From positions 1 to 6,159 of the forward strand of contig WFOX01000225.1 in NCBI GenBank assembly GCA_015487905.1: a DNA stretch of 6,159 nt. The letters run 5' to 3'. Origin of the DNA: Mariprofundales bacterium. Its GTDB lineage: Bacteria; Pseudomonadota; Zetaproteobacteria; Mariprofundales; S012-25. Positions within the stretch are counted from its first letter, which is position 1. Every line of letters begins with the position of its first letter. The position numbers were made by a program, and so were the translations under genes. The notes beneath the pieces are model-generated. The model was not told the DNA's origin. It saw only the letters and a program-made list of their open reading frames with translations, and made no database searches. Shown here piece after piece: positions 5,975-6,159 of the stretch.

Positions 5975-6159
5975 ATGGCATTTGTGTTGGACCGGTTTTC
6001 CGAGACTTGGTGGCCTGCCGTGCGCGAGGCGCTAATGCATCCGCGCACGCTGTTCGCAGGGCTTGAGCGCATCGCGTTTTACAAAGATCCGGTCATGTAT
6101 TCGCTGACGATTTGCTTGCTTAGCAGCGTGATCGCGTTTCCGTTCATTGATGTTTCCGC
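5975..6159 (+). CDS. Probable YIP1-family membrane protein (partial, N-terminus)
   Basis: Sixty-one codons are open from the ATG at 5975 to the right edge, so the gene is truncated by the window. The start is well supported by AGGAGG 7 nt upstream. The visible protein has an amphipathic N-terminus (FSETWWPAVREALMHPRTLF, about residues 8-27), then a short soluble stretch with FYKDPVMYS (35-43), then the start of a hydrophobic helix (44-60). The pattern of a 'hPRxxF' helix followed by 'xDPVxYxLxxxLLSS' resembles the beginning of bacterial YIP1 domain proteins, small multi-pass membrane proteins of unknown function. The match rests on a short N-terminal stretch, so the family call is tentative. 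Position 44 nt after the AEC gene suggests co-transcription. Confidence 0.6.
   Translation, partial: MAFVLDRFSETWWPAVREALMHPRTLFAGLERIAFYKDPVMYSLTICLLSSVIAFPFIDVS

Noticed and set aside
4999..6066. A 355-codon plus-strand frame overlapping the AEC gene
   Set aside because: It is a shifted reading of the AEC gene, rich in Arg, Cys, Pro and Ser, and continues past the AEC stop into the next gene without any domain.
1..6159. Mobile element, CRISPR array, tRNA or other RNA gene
   Set aside because: No terminal inverted repeats, transposase or integrase motifs, regularly spaced repeats or tRNA-like cloverleaf were seen. Nearly every base is accounted for by the seven coding genes.

Overview
This 6,159-bp window is gene-dense, GC-rich (about 60% by eye, not computed) bacterial chromosome. 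It holds seven protein-coding genes and almost no spacer. There is no sign of RNA genes, insertion sequences, CRISPR arrays or prophage genes. The lineage cannot be fixed from the sequence. The gene families fit a GC-rich bacterium, plausibly proteobacterial. The Glu/Lys/Arg-rich arsenate reductase-like protein hints at a moderate thermophile, but that is only an impression.

Minus strand, positions 4959 down to 1, is one continuous block that reads as a single operon. Its order is a ClC-type chloride channel/transporter with two CBS domains, a UvrD/PcrA-family DNA helicase, an ArsC-family reductase, a small membrane-anchored NusG domain II protein, and a Gx transporter/heptaprenyl diphosphate synthase component I-like membrane protein that runs off the left edge. 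The junctions are a 4-nt overlap (GTGA), a 12-nt gap, a likely 17-nt overlap with a TTG start, and a 4-nt overlap (ATGA). This spacing suggests co-transcription and translational coupling.

Plus strand, positions 5010 to 6159, carries an AEC-family (auxin efflux carrier-like) permease. After 44 nt it is followed by the first 61 codons of a probable YIP1-family membrane protein cut by the right edge. The ClC and AEC genes diverge from only 50 bp, where any promoters for the two directions must largely lie or overlap the coding starts.

Functionally the window combines membrane transport (ClC, AEC, Gx protein), a DNA repair helicase, and a possible redox theme: a glutaredoxin-type ArsC protein beside an extracytoplasmic three-cysteine NusG-II protein and its usual Gx partner. 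The NusG-II/Gx pair is the least understood part. I recall similar pairs in flavin-based extracellular electron transfer loci (EetA/EetB) and near ApbE genes, but nothing within the window tests that link. Overall this is mostly an ordinary housekeeping region with a few points worth checking, and I do not see a clear new system.
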